Below, piece by piece: positions 1 through 11,204 of a stretch of 64,000 nt of DNA. How positions within the stretch are numbered: the first letter of the stretch is position 1; each line of letters opens with the position of its first letter. This DNA comes from Prostheceraeus crozeri (lineage: Eukaryota; Platyhelminthes; Polycladida; Euryleptidae), in NCBI GenBank assembly GCA_907163375.1, contig CAJQUW010007563.1, positions 141,501 through 205,500 on the forward strand, read 5' to 3'. The position numbers were made by a program, and so were the translations under genes. Below the pieces are notes generated by a model. The model was not told the DNA's origin, did no database searches, and saw nothing but the letters and a program-made list of their open reading frames with translations.

Positions 1-3000
1 AGTACAGCAGCTAATGAAAGCCAAAACTCAACAGTATGCTATGTCAAGTCATACGCGTATGTATGATGATGACAATTTCCACAAAAATGCATCTGCAAAG
101 ATCAAAGGAAGCCGGTCTGCTAAAGTCAGGCAACGCTAAAAGAGATCAGACTACCGCCAAAACATCTATTTACAGATCTGGCTTACGTGCGTTCACTCCA
201 TCAGCAATATTATCGTCAGTTTCTATACATACATGTAATTGTCAATTCGAAGTTCTTGATTTTCGAACAGTAAGGAATTCTCATCATAACTCACGCGCTT
301 TGTCGCCCGCTCAACGATTATAAAACCGGCAAACTAAAATATCTCCATCCTCCGTTGCTCACATTCAACACACATATACCTACATCGCTCGACTTAAAAT
401 TCCTCAAAAGTTTTCTGATAACGGTCACTAGAACATGGCACACACACGCACACGACGAACGAATAAGGACCACACTTTATTACTTCTAATCTCATGCGCG
501 AGTCATCAATAACCGACAGGCCCAATGAACCGGCGTGCTTCTATTTAAAGAATCTAACTCTCAGCTTCTTATGATGCTAGTAAATTTGAAGATGAAGACT
601 TTAAAGATAGATATAGTGCATGTAGATGCAAAGAGATAAGCATCGGCACTGTCAATGTCGCATAGTGAAGAAAGTGCGAGCTCGTCTCCACCGCAGATTT
701 CGGGTCAGGCCAGTAGGGGTGACGAATAATGGGTGTTGGGACTTTTTGACTTAATAGTTGTCATTCCCTTCAGATATTCAATATAAAACGACAGACCTTT
801 GCTGTCAGTCCTTCGTGGAAATCGTGTGTTTTGAGTTTTGCTCGACCAACGGTTTGAAACATAACGTCAATCTGAGAGAAGCGGGATTGCTGAACGAATA
901 GGATGACTCTCATTCTTCACTTCGCATTGAAATCACATACAGTCATGTGTACATGCATTTTTTTCTCACGCGCTTCCAATACTCGTCCTGCCGTAAATCA
1001 CCTGTCATTCGTCTCCAAATTCATCTATGATTTCAATGTCTTGGATTTTATTATGTAAGGTCATTTTGTTCGGCAGTGCTTCTTTAAGGAATCTCGTGTA
1101 GTACCTTTTGAAAGTGCTCCCTTAAAATTCAAGTGTGGTTGAAATTACACATTTAACCTGTGTGAATATCCACGTGCTCACCACACTATTTGATTTCGAG
1201 GAAAGTGCACAAATGTTGGGAGATTTTGAAAATACGGTAAAGGGTCTTCCATGCCTCAATGACCCTTTCATGCTCGGAGGAGGAATAAGTCTTCGACTGA
1301 GAAAATAAATATGTATTAATCAACGTTTCACGATCAGTTTCAACTAGATAAGTGTTGAAAACTTGCATAAAAGTGTATAAAATACGGGTATACAACGGAC
1401 GCATGCATTCCGCTCTCGTAGACGCTTCAACAGCACTGTCCAGGTCCACCTAGTTCTATCGCCCATTGATGGCACGGGACGCCGAGGTACTTTCTGATTG
1501 AACCGTCTTAATTTAATAGAAGTTTGACCATAAAACAAAGGAGAGCTACTTTTTTTCTTGCTTTACAAATATGTAGTCGATGACAAGAAAATGTCCAGTT
1601 ATTCAATGAAAAACGGTGAAAGCAAACTGCTTAATCTAATATAATCAGCGTAAATGTGGCATCACGGAGCATAAAACTTGCATTCAAATGTCTCGATTGT
1701 GTTGCCACTTTGACATTACGAAACCAGCCTACAGTTCACGCAAGTGTGGGAATTACTGTACATTAAACTCTTTCTTAATTCATCCATTTCAAATGTAGTT
1801 GAACTTTTCTTGAGAGATTTGTTAAATCAAGACGCAACTGTATAAGGTGTAACAACGCGCAGGATGCTGGCGGGCAATTTCAAATACCTTTATGGAGACA
1901 AGCTAAAGATTAGCAGAACATCACCTGGCCGACATAGGCTTTCGTCACAAATTTCATCTTACAAGTTGATGCGCAAGCGTAAGCTGTTTTCAACACTCGG
2001 CATAGCAAACTCAGTCAGGCATTCAAAATTCTCCTCAGATGTAGTTAGACATCTTTTTCTATTAGATGTCCTCCAATAGTAAGCGGAAACAAAATATTCC
2101 TGAGTTCGATATGAAAAGCATCGCCTCTTTCAACTGATCTCCTTAAGAATCTGCAATGAAAATGTAGAAAGCGATTTTTTCAGGTTATCCATCAATTTTC
2201 GGGAATACATGTCACTCAGATCAAATCAGAAGAGAAACTCTCTGATTAGCCTTCTGCATATCTGTTCAGACCCACTTCGGGATCTGAATCGCATCGTGAT
2301 CCCTCCTTTCTTCCTAAATCAGTGCACAACGTATTTAACGTGTGAACTTTCTAGTGGTGGTCACTTGCACCATTAGCAATTTGAAAATTCTGCAATTTTG
2401 ACGTTTTTTCGAAGCGTCACCACATTTTTGCTATCAATCTATTTTAGATGCCAAGCCGGTCGACTGAGAAGCTACTCATGAATACACATACGAAGAAAGA
2501 TGACATTAATTGATGAGATTATGCAATGCAGCTCAAATAAATACGCACACATGTATATGCATACGGAATGTGGAATGTATAGGCTATCGGCAAAAGATGT
2601 ACCCAAAAGTGCGATATAGGACCCAGAGTAGCAACAGTCTATCCCAATCCACCCAGCACCAAACTAGCACCACCCTTGGAGGCCCTGATTTGTTGCATGG
2701 ACACTACGCTCCACAAGGGATAAGGCACGCAACAGCTGTTATGGGAAGGTCCCCATAAAGCTGCTTAACTCCGACTCGTTTCCATTTGCGTCATACTGAC
2801 TTCCAACGGAAACAACCCTGTCGGTAATCCTCCGCTTAATCAGAGACGTACTGACTAGCGCTGACTCTGGTGTCTCAGGCACACATTGCCAGTTACAGGG
2901 GTGTCCCCCAGTCATTAATAAGCACTAGCTCGTAAGGGCCAGGGACCAAAGAAGAATTAACCCAAACAACGAGCAACCAGACCAAATTATCGCTTTCCCA

Positions 3001-3590
3001 GACACAGCAATCAAGCAACTGCTGTCAGACTTACGGCTCGTGAAAGGGATCCTGTTGTGAGATTATTGCAGATTATTGCAGTACGTTTTGCAATCTGCCT
3101 CCACAAATGCATTTATTGCGCATAAACAGAGTGACTACGTCGATATAGAATGTAGAAATGATATAGCACGTAGAAATGAATGCGCTATGAGAATTAAATA
3201 AAAGGAGATAGACTCGTTGAACAATTGCATAAACTAGTCTCGGCGGCTCAACGCACACCGAACATGAATCGCGGATTTAAAAATATATGCATGATAGAGT
3301 CGGTCAACTTTCTTTGTAAAATCCGAGACAGTTTTTTTCATGCTTTTATCAGAAATTTGATATCAATTTCCAGGATATAGTAATTATCCAAAATTCACTA
3401 CTGTAGAAGTCATTATCCTTCTGCTATATACTTTATACTATATTAATTGTATGCAATGCCCAATTTTCTTATGCATCAAATCGTTAATCATGTAAATATA
3501 CTTAATATTCCTAATCATAGGTTCTCGACACCTGATATATATCTGTCCATCAAATGATCAAGCTGCTAATGAATAAAAAAAATTTGTATC
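1..3590. other. No recognisable gene
   Basis: I read all six frames here and saw only short ORFs (under 100 codons) with no motif I know. Base composition is mostly AT-rich. A patch at about 2600-3060 is GC-richer than its surroundings and has a short plus-strand ORF (2510-2758) without recognisable domains. No tRNA, terminal repeat or long inverted repeat was seen. Confidence 0.6.
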
Positions 3591-3593
3591 CTT

Positions 3594-3616
3594 TATATAT
3601 ATATATATATATATAT
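3594..3616. repeat. (TA)n microsatellite
   Basis: A pure TA run of about 23 bp lies downstream of the minus-strand Penelope-like element. Similar TA runs recur at 6707-6720, 6838-6859 and 7456-7478. Confidence 0.9.
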
Positions 3617-3690
3617 TCATTTAATGGGCCTCCATATATTGAAAGTCAAAACAAATTGATTCTGTTAAAATCAATGTTGGTTCCAGACGC

Positions 3691-3719
3691 GTTTCAGAGT
3701 GTACAACTCCTTTCTCAAT
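3691..3719 (-). other. Hammerhead-like hairpin downstream of a PLE
   Basis: Read on the minus strand, a TTGAGAA-type box is followed by a GGAGT/ACTCT hairpin and then GAAAC. This resembles the hammerhead ribozyme layout CUGANGA - stem II - GAAA. The first box departs from consensus and stems I and III were not found. PLEs are known to carry hammerhead motifs in their terminal repeats, and this lies about 190 bp beyond the end of PLE coding sequence, so the position fits. Self-cleavage is not claimed. Confidence 0.25.
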
Positions 3720-3908
3720 GGTTACACACAAAATCGAACAACAATGCTTTTATATGAGATGGATGATTTGATTACAGTTTAAAAATGGCATGATATGAAA
3801 ATGTACAACAATGATCTACAGCAGTGCAAATAAAATCAATAAAATCAATTGTCGTAACAATCATTAGACGCTGTGATGTGCATAGATGTCAAAAGATACA
3901 TTAGCTAT

Positions 3909-4967
3909 TTACAAATTCAACAATAAAGGAATGGATCCGTCCCTGTTATTCATTACATTTACTGATTCTTTGATTAAAATCGATTCGAGTAATTTGTGAT
4001 TGTTAGTGCACGCTATTATTCTAAAATTATTCTTGTCTATAGGGTGTGGATGCGTAGAAATTTCAGTTGGAACAGGATAGCCTTTCAAATGTTCATCAAC
4101 GCGGGTAATAAGATGCCTGGAAGTTTCTCCAAAATAGACGTAGTTGCACCATCCACAAGTGTACGAATAAGTACATTTAGCTTCAAGATCAGAGGAAACA
4201 GCATCTTTATTCCGAAAAAACATGGCTGTCTTTAAAGTCTGAAAAACTGGTCTAACATTTAAGGCTTTTGGTAAATTTTTGTTCAAGTCATGAACTTTCT
4301 TTTTCAGAATTTGACAATTTTCACGGATGTAAGGCAAATTCCAGTTTATAAATTTCATATTATCACAAGTGGGCAAATGTTCTGTCTGAAGCTTTTGTTC
4401 AACTTTTTCCTTAACGTCATTGATAGACTGCTCCTTGTAGCCGTTGCTAATGAACATGTGCCGATTTTTTTCACAGGACTGCTCATAAGTTTCAGAATCC
4501 GAAGAAATCCGTTCAGCTTGATAAAACAGGGACCTCACAGCCGCTAGCTTATGCTGCTTTGGCGCGTAGGCACAATTAGGGATGTACACTTCAGTATTTG
4601 TATCCTTTAGGTGCCACGAGGTTTTGAGCCGATTATCAATTTTGGTAATTTTAGCATCCAAAAAACAGATGTTGTTGTTATGTTCGGTTTCCATAGTAAA
4701 ACTGATATCAGTATCTAGCTTATTGAGGAATTCAAAAAATGTCGGAGTATCCTCATACTTTTTGAAAATAGCAAAGCAGTCGTCGACATATCTTTTATAG
4801 AAGACGAAATTATTGCCATTGTACTTCTCCAACTGCGACTCAATTAAACTCATGGTAAAAGCAGCCATAGTTGGGCCAAGGTTCGATCCCATTGACATGC
4901 CATCTATCTGCCTGTAGAGAGTTTTATTAAATGAAAATAAAACATTCTTGCAAGCAATAGTCAACAA
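3909..4967 (-). pseudogene. PLE 1, C-terminal RT plus GIY-YIG endonuclease
   Basis: This 352-codon open stretch continues the element. It has GMSMGSNLGPTMA near residues 23-35 (RT motif B), the active-site YVDD at residues 60-63, FLDAKI near residue 102, a long linker, then a CxxC pair (CGWC, about residue 271) and YVYFGETSRHL with a following Arg and EH. That last part is the GIY-YIG nuclease core. The arrangement RT, linker, CxxC, GIY-YIG is diagnostic of endonuclease-bearing PLEs. There is no credible ATG at its beginning, and the frame simply opens after a frameshift. The opposite-strand ORFs in this interval are shadows. In an intact copy the nuclease would nick the target DNA. Confidence 0.9.
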
Positions 4968-5108
4968 ATCTCGAAGAGTGCGTTTCGTGACTGGAAGACT
5001 GTCTTCGTCAAAGAAATGATGTAGTCAATGGTTCTATCTACCGGGATATTAGTAAATAAGTTCGAAACGTCAAAACTGCACATGAAAAAATCATTTTCAT
5101 TGCTGGTA

Positions 5109-6188
5109 TCAACGTTTTTTAAGGGCTCCGATAAACTCAAAAGTATCCTTGACGTTGAAAGATTTAGGAATGTGGTCTTTCAAATTTGAATCAAGCCGCA
5201 TCGACAAGTTTGAGAGATGAGATTGTTTCATGCTTAAAATTGGACGATATGGCGGATTTCTGGAATCTTTGTGCACTTTGGGCAGCCCATATAGTCTTGC
5301 TGGTTGAGATCCTTTGGCTCTTGCAGCCTCATAAATAGAATCAGAAATCAATCCGTCTTTCTTAAATTTAGTGAGCTTCCGATTAAGTCTATCCTCCTCA
5401 AGGATATGCGGATCTTTCTTGGCTCTTTTATCAGGAATGTATTCCTGAAACCGCCTTGGGTCCGAGAGCAAAGAAACCATCTTACTATGGTAAGCGTCTC
5501 TGGTGTCAATGACAATACCGTTTCCTTTATCAAATTTGGAAACGTAAATGTTTTCCCTTCCAGCAAGATCACGAAGGCATTTCACTTTACGAGACAAGGT
5601 TTTCGCTATCTTGTGCTTAGAAAAATAACTTTTGAAAATGCTCCTCATTTGGTGAAGAACATCCTCAGAGAAATTGTCACTCTTCCTCTTGATTTGATGA
5701 GCGACTGACTCAGCCTCAGCCTTTTCTTTCTTTATAAATATTTTTTCTCTCGGCCAACACATAGAAAAGCCCAAGTGAAGGCACTCAAGCTCGAGATCAG
5801 TGAGCTGGTAAGTAGTCAAATTTATGATACTGTTTTTACTGGTGATTTTAACAGTGGGTGGTCCATTCCTCATTAATGATTGAATTTTCTTCTCTTGGAC
5901 ATTAGAAATAATCTTTCGAATCCTATCCATTTCAAATTTGACAAGAGAAGTGATATACTGTCTTTCGATGTCATTCAGAGAGTTAATGTGTGTCCACAAC
6001 TGCTTGTTTTTGAGCTTAGCATCCTTGTAAGCCTCACCTTTACACTTATGTAGCTCTTTCGTTTGGGATTTTCGAATTGCTTGCTTTTGTCCTTGGAGAT
6101 GTCGGGGTATTTTGAAAGTCAGAAACTTTGGGATCAATCGTTTTCTTGCGCAGGTTTCCAAGAAAATCGATCTCCTTTTTGCTTTCAC
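5109..6188 (-). pseudogene. PLE 1, N-terminal half of reverse transcriptase
   Basis: This 359-codon ORF carries the front part of a Penelope-type reverse transcriptase. An early segment reads FLETCARKRLIPKFL, which is typical of the PLE N-terminus, followed by a basic, probably helical region. Near residue 218 comes KFDKGNGIVI and near residue 300 LPKVHKD followed by YRPILS. These are the RT fingers motifs conserved across PLEs. The ORF ends at a frameshift in an A-run just before RT motif A, so it lacks the catalytic aspartates. The ATG at its start may be native, but the preceding sequence gives no support for or against that. In an intact element this protein would prime and copy its own RNA at a nicked chromosomal target. 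Confidence 0.85.
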
Positions 6189-6361
6189 AGCTTTAGACGA
6201 ATTGCATGCCTTGAAGTCAATTTACATTATAAAATCATGAAATAGCTTCCAGAATTGCATGCATGTCATGTATAGATGGACATAGACTTCAAATGATCAA
6301 AATCTAATTGGGTAGGTATGAGAAGGAGGATAGATATTTAATCAGATGTAGGCTGTCATTA

Positions 6362-6628
6362 TCATAGATCTTGGTTTAGCAATGGTTGTAGGATTCTTAT
6401 ACAGACCTTTTCTTTTTCTTCTCTGTAACTTTTCCCACAGTTGGCGGGTAACTTTAAAAACGGCATCACATCAAATTTGGGCTTTCTAGAACAGCTATAG
6501 ATGTGGTGACTGACTTTCTGAATTCTATATTGTTCATGGTTAATTTGTTGTCTGTGTGTTCGAGTTCTTGCACGTAGTGTATCTCCCGATTGTCCGAGTA
6601 TAATGACGGGCAAATGTCGGGCAAACAA
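6362..6628 (-). pseudogene. Fragment of a second PLE: GIY-YIG C-terminus (PLE 2)
   Basis: This 88-codon ORF contains the segment ILGQSGDTLRARTRTHRQQI followed by HHIYSC, a KF and FPFLKL-like stretch, and REEKEK near its end. I recognise this order as the GIY-YIG nuclease tail of a different PLE lineage from PLE 1. It corresponds to the last 70-80 residues of such proteins. No RT sequence was found upstream on this strand, so it is a 5'-truncated relic. It lies only about 170 bp upstream of PLE 1 in the same orientation, so it may be a neighbouring insertion or the remains of a tandem arrangement. The family call is from motif memory. Confidence 0.65.
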
Positions 6629-6837
6629 TTTGGTTTTTTGGTTTACTTCTAGGTGTCGTAATTATTATCGTATATATTTTACCATTTTTGAACCGTTATC
6701 ATTTTCATATATATATATATCCATCAGACTTGTAAAAGAGACAGTCGAAATATTGTCATAATAAGATCTTATTTATTGGCCTTGTCTTTCTTTTCATTTA
6801 TTTATTCTACCGGCCTATGGCGAAATTCATCATCAAC

Positions 6838-6859
6838 AATATATATATATATATATATA
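6838..6859. repeat. (TA)n microsatellite beside fold-back repeat
   Basis: The TA run abuts the left end of the inverted repeat at 6861-7410. Matching runs occur at 6707-6720 and, beyond the right end, at 7456-7478. Confidence 0.9.
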
Positions 6860-6860
6860 A

Positions 6861-7410
6861 AAGATAGAATGACCACTAGATTTCAAATAAATATAGTATA
6901 TTCTGCCGATCGATTTCTGCCAAGTATCTTGGCTTTTCAAGGCAAACTGAATACAAATAATGTAGATATACAACGAAATTACTTAAAAATCAAACATCAT
7001 TTAATGATGGTTTTAACAGAGAAATGAACATAGCTTCCTTCGAAATCATATCCAGCCGAGTGGCAGTAGGAGGAAGCTGGTAGAAAGGAGCCGCGAGAAA
7101 TCCATGGCCGCACATAGCAATGTACGGCTATGTGCGGCTATGTGCAAACGTTGCTATGTGCGGCCATGGATTTCTCGCGGCTCCTTTCTACCAGCTTCCT
7201 CCTACTGCCACTCGGCTGGATATGATTTCGAAGGAAGCTATGTTCATTTCTCTGTTAAAACCATCATTAAATGATGTTTGATTTTTAAGTAATTTCGTTG
7301 TATATCTACATTATTTGTATTCAGTTTGCCTTGAAAAGCCAAGATACTTGGCAGAAATCGATCGGCAGAATATACTATATTTATTTGAAATCTAGTGGTC
7401 ATTCTATCTT
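6861..7410. repeat. Near-perfect fold-back repeat, 260-bp arms
   Basis: Positions 6861-7120 read as the exact reverse complement of 7151-7410 by eye, with a loop of about 30 bp that itself repeats GGCTATGTGC. The same short peptide (starting KDRMTTRFQ) can be read on the plus strand of the left arm and the minus strand of the right arm, simply because the arms are inverted copies. I see no sign of a transposase. Such near-identity means a very recent event: a fold-back transposon, an inverted duplication, or a hairpin artefact from sequencing or assembly. Confidence 0.9.
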
Positions 7411-8768
7411 TTTTATATATAAATTTAGTCATTTGCATTTTAATATCCATTTTCCTATATATATATATATATATATATTCTAATAAATGAATGAAAATAT
7501 ATCAACATGCATATTCCAAAGAACCGCAAAGGGATTCCAAAGAAATTCCGAGCAACCCACAATCATTTTAATAAAAAGGCTATTGGCCTACTCTTAAGTA
7601 TGGTAATTTTGGATTTAACACTTAAATTTTCGGATATCAGTTTCCATACGTTGACGGTGTTTCACATCACTAATTCACTAGAAGCTATCGAATCATCTCT
7701 TCATATTTTCGCATAGTCTCCGTAAATCAAAGGTTGTACGGCTTTGGGATCCACGATGCGCTTCGGCTTGGACAAAAAACTAATCCAGATTCAATGAAAA
7801 GTTTTTCTGTAGCGGCAGAGGACATAAGCATGAAGGAATGGAAAACTTAATTATTGCCTTTGACTGCAGAAGGTGGATAATTAGAATTTTCTTTCCAGAC
7901 TAGCGTCGGCAGTGTCGGCACCTTCATTGGTAACATCTTTGAATTCAAGGCAAACATTTCATCTTTTAGATATTCGTTGGGCCTCTCTGACTGTTTTCAC
8001 TATTTTAAGGGGCGCAATGTATGCAGTGCTAGCAAATTCAAAAGCATTTGTCAACTGAAAAGAAAATTTAAATTTAGCGAAAAGAGCGCATGCATTACAT
8101 TCATTACCAGACGGGATTAGACTATGTCACTGGAAATTAGAATTTGAAAAGTCCTCTGTTATATTTCAAAAACGAGCCTGACACTTCTTTATGAAAACAT
8201 GAAAGGTTCTTCTAAATCCAATGTGATATTTTCAATTTCGGTAGCAATTTTGTCGTTTAGTTCACCTGGTTAAACATTTTGCGCCTTCCCGTGAAAAAAG
8301 GGACAACTTTCTCAGAGCCGAAAACCCGACAACGGTCAATTTGAAAAAACGAAACGGGTGGCGGTTTCGCGATATATACTTCAGCCTAACATGCGCGAAC
8401 TTCTCTCGACTCAACATTAAAACGATCGAGGAGGGGCTCTCATATCGACGGGCTCGTCGAATCGGTCTTTAAGAGTGTTGAGGGCTCACGCGCGGTAGGG
8501 TGGCATGTGCGAGAGCGCCAGATTGTTGGAGGACAACACAGGGCGGAGGCAAGAGTAGAGTGCGGGGGGGCAGGCGTTGAATCGAAATCACGACTGCATC
8601 GAGAATCAGTTGATGAGAAATATGGGCTCGGGTTGGAATAAAAAGAACGGGAGATTTAGAATATCGAACGTATTGTCATTTGGGAGGCGGAGAGAGTCAG
8701 GAAACAAAGTTAGCTTTGGCGAGGCTGAAAGGTTTCCGGCTATTAGGACAAAAAAAAGCTGAGTTGAG
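7411..8768. other. No recognisable gene
   Basis: Only a (TA)n run at 7456-7478 and short ORFs without motifs. From about 8290 the composition turns GC- and CpG-richer, leading into the island around the ORF at 9082-9975. Confidence 0.6.
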
Positions 8769-8773
8769 TTAGG

Positions 8774-9133
8774 TTATGGGTATGAGTTGAGTGAATTCAC
8801 TCCATGCAAGATTGCTCCCAGCTGGGTGGAAATAGCTATGCCACATATAATTTCGGGTTGGGCTTGTCCAGGACACTTCGGGAGAGGAAACAAGTGTTCG
8901 CTCCGGTCTGAGGGAGATCTTGACGGACGGAAATGAAGTCTGAGCTTGCCGATAAACGAGTTTGAAATGAGAGAGGGCGCCGGCAATATTGTGAAGGGAG
9001 GATCTCGGCGAGATGGCAAGGTTGCTATCCTGTTGCCGAAGAGGTCGATTTGCTGACTGGCTGGTGGCGAAGATGATTCGTTTACGATTGCGGGTTGGTC
9101 GTTGAGGTCGTGGGGAAGCGGTCGGGAGTCCAT
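8774..9133 (-). pseudogene. Possible continuation of the unknown 297-codon ORF
   Basis: Two overlapping minus-strand frames stay open after the stop of the 9082-9975 ORF: this one (119 codons) and 8769-9314 (181 codons). Both are rich in Ser, Pro and Arg. Either could be the continuation of the upstream protein after a frameshift, or both could be open merely because the region is GC-rich. No motif decides between them. Confidence 0.2.
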
Positions 9134-9975
9134 AGACGTTGCTCAGGTCGCGGATCAGTGATCTGAGGAAGAGTAGCAGTGGCAGGATTAGGAAAGGAGG
9201 CACTGGTGCGGTCACGAGTGGCAGCAGGTTGAGAAAGATCGCAGTTAGAGGTGGTTTGAGATGCCGTAGAAACCAAAGTAGTTCGGTGAGTAGGCGTAGA
9301 GGGCACAGGTGCAACCAGGGTCGTGTTGGACGAAGGCTGAAGTAATTGGGCCTTCCTGATCTCGGAGAGGGACGTTGAGAGGATGTTGGCGTCGAGCTTT
9401 TTCCCTAGTTGACGTGTAGCCCACTTCGATGCCACGGAAATTGAGCGATTAAGGAACTCCGGAGGCAAGGGAGAAGAGTGCATAGTGTCGAGGGCAGACT
9501 GTTGGAGGGCGGTGTAGTGATCCTTTAAGGCTTCCAGAGACAGAGAAAGCCAGGAGTCAGCGACACAAGTAGCTTTACGCCGAAAGGAGTCATTGCTGAA
9601 GGCAGGCTTCAGGAGGCCGGCCAGGTTTTGGGCTTGCCTTTGAAGCGTCTTGGGAACTTCGTGCTGCAGATGGGCCGAGTGGTGCGCGCACTTAATCAGG
9701 GTAAAGTGGGCCCTGGTCACAGAGAAATATTGCTCTGGGATGGAAATGTCCAGGTTGGAGGCCGGGCGTTGTTGACGGGGTTGACTTGGACGAGTAGCAA
9801 TATGCCGTGTATTGGAGGTGCGTTGCCGACGGACCGGGGGAGAGGAGAATCCTCCCGTTAGTTGGCTTGGAGTAAAAAATGAATTAGGAAATTGAGTGCA
9901 GCCGAAACGGATGTCCAGGAGAGGAATAGGAGCTCCTTGGTGCAGCGATGGTGTGCGGAGGAGGGCTCGACGCAT
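9082..9975 (-). CDS. Unidentified 297-codon ORF in a GC-richer island
   Basis: I do not recognise this protein with confidence. Residues 1-75 and about 210-297 are low-complexity, rich in Ser, Thr, Pro, Gln and Arg. Between them (about 80-205) is a region likely to be helical, with landmarks AHFTLIKCAHH, PKTLQRQAQNL, KPAF, a Trp and KDHYTAL. This spacing of HH, a proline-initiated helix, KPA, W and HY reminds me of a domain found in repetitive-element proteins of marine animals, but I cannot name the family. There is no signal peptide or membrane segment. The surrounding 8.4-10.2 kb is clearly GC-richer than the rest of the window, suggesting either a distinct inserted element or a single host exon. 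A GA microsatellite lies just upstream of the start. Confidence 0.35.
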   Translation of the reverse strand: MRRALLRTPSLHQGAPIPLLDIRFGCTQFPNSFFTPSQLTGGFSSPPVRRQRTSNTRHIATRPSQPRQQRPASNLDISIPEQYFSVTRAHFTLIKCAHHSAHLQHEVPKTLQRQAQNLAGLLKPAFSNDSFRRKATCVADSWLSLSLEALKDHYTALQQSALDTMHSSPLPPEFLNRSISVASKWATRQLGKKLDANILSTSLSEIRKAQLLQPSSNTTLVAPVPSTPTHRTTLVSTASQTTSNCDLSQPAATRDRTSASFPNPATATLPQITDPRPEQRLWTPDRFPTTSTTNPQS

Positions 9976-10013
9976 ATTGACGTTGGGTATTCGCGTACAG
10001 GCTCAGGACTTGA

Positions 10014-10049
10014 TGAGAGGGAGAGGGAGAGAGAGAGAAGACAGAGAAA
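10014..10049. repeat. (GA)n microsatellite
   Basis: Imperfect GA repeat on the plus strand. A second, pure GA tract is at 10096-10121. The peptides with Arg-Glu or Ser-Leu runs read here come from the repeat and are not genes. Confidence 0.85.
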
Positions 10050-10125
10050 GCTGTCTGTGTCACCCGCTCTGTAAACGATGGGTGGCATATAGTATGAGAG
10101 AGAGAGAGAGAGAGAGAGAGATTAT

Positions 10126-11204
10126 GGCAATATCGCTCTCCAGCAGTGGGGCGGGCGCGATTCGATTTTCGCGCGATTCTGAATATTTTGAGATTTTCTC
10201 AAATTCACTGATTAGAAGTTTGCAGTTAATCTAGCTTGCATTACTTTTGATTCCTAGACCAGTAATTTCATTGCAAATTTGATACATTGACAATGAGTCA
10301 CTTAGCACATTAAGACATTAAAATTATTACTACGCTATATGCGATGCGTTGATATATGAATCAGAACTGTATAGTTCGCAAGCTAGGCTTAAATGAAGAT
10401 AAACTCAAGATCATAAGTCAATTTTTGTGGTGAATTCTCAAAAGGTAGGTAGCAGCGAATCAAGATGAAATGAGCATCAGTGCTTTCCCCTTCCTATTCT
10501 ACAGCTCTGGCTGTCGATACTACATATTAATTAGTCAATTACTTCGATGTTGTTTGTGGCGTGAAGCCACATGTCTTCAACACCTGTTTCACTCGTTCTT
10601 AGCATTCGTTGTTCACTATCTCTTTCACGTCTTCATTGATATTCCCCTACTGTTGGGGATACCAACATGCTTGTGACCTTCTTAATTGATTTCATGAATG
10701 GTCGACCTTTCAATCACCAAAGCATTGCAAATATTTTATGTGTCCTTATTGTTTTACCAATCTACCACATTTCCAATACGAATTTCTATCTGTTATACCC
10801 ATTGAATATTTGACCCTTTGAATCAATGCAATGTTATCACCATTTTTGTGGCAAAATACAGGAGGCTATGATCTTTTCACCGCGCTCTTCCGAAATCGCA
10901 TTCTTTTGCATGGAGGCTCTTACCGTGTGAAGTAATTGAAATTATACATGCACATTGTGCAATTTTCAAAATTTAGGCTGCGGGATAACCAGGCACATGT
11001 GCTTCTTTTCAGGTGCACCATATTGCCAGATACAGACAAGGGATTCGGAGGGCTCCGTTTCTTGTCATTCAAGTCCATCAAGCAATTCGTGTTCTTGCTT
11101 TCAACACATCCCCGATATCGTTGTGATTTATAAAGCTCCTCATATTTTCTACTGCTGTCTAATGTGACCACCTTATGGCTGGCAGGCATTCTGCATGTCT
11201 CTAA
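10126..11204. other. No recognisable gene
   Basis: Ordinary AT-rich sequence from about 10200. Short ORFs without motifs; no repeats or RNA genes seen. Confidence 0.6.

Larger units (their letters stand above)
3691..6188 (-). mobile_element. Penelope-like element, nearly full length, broken (PLE 1)
   Basis: This is a PLE on the minus strand: a retroelement whose reverse transcriptase is related to telomerase and is fused to a GIY-YIG nuclease. The N-terminal half lies in 5109-6188 and the C-terminal half in 3909-4967. The roughly 140 bp between them encodes RT motif A (FDVSNLFTNIP) in a different frame from either half, so the copy carries about two frameshifts and is not functional. It is the most complete PLE in the window. 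I found no long terminal repeats or target duplication at its ends. A hairpin resembling a hammerhead core lies just beyond its 3' end. Confidence 0.85.
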
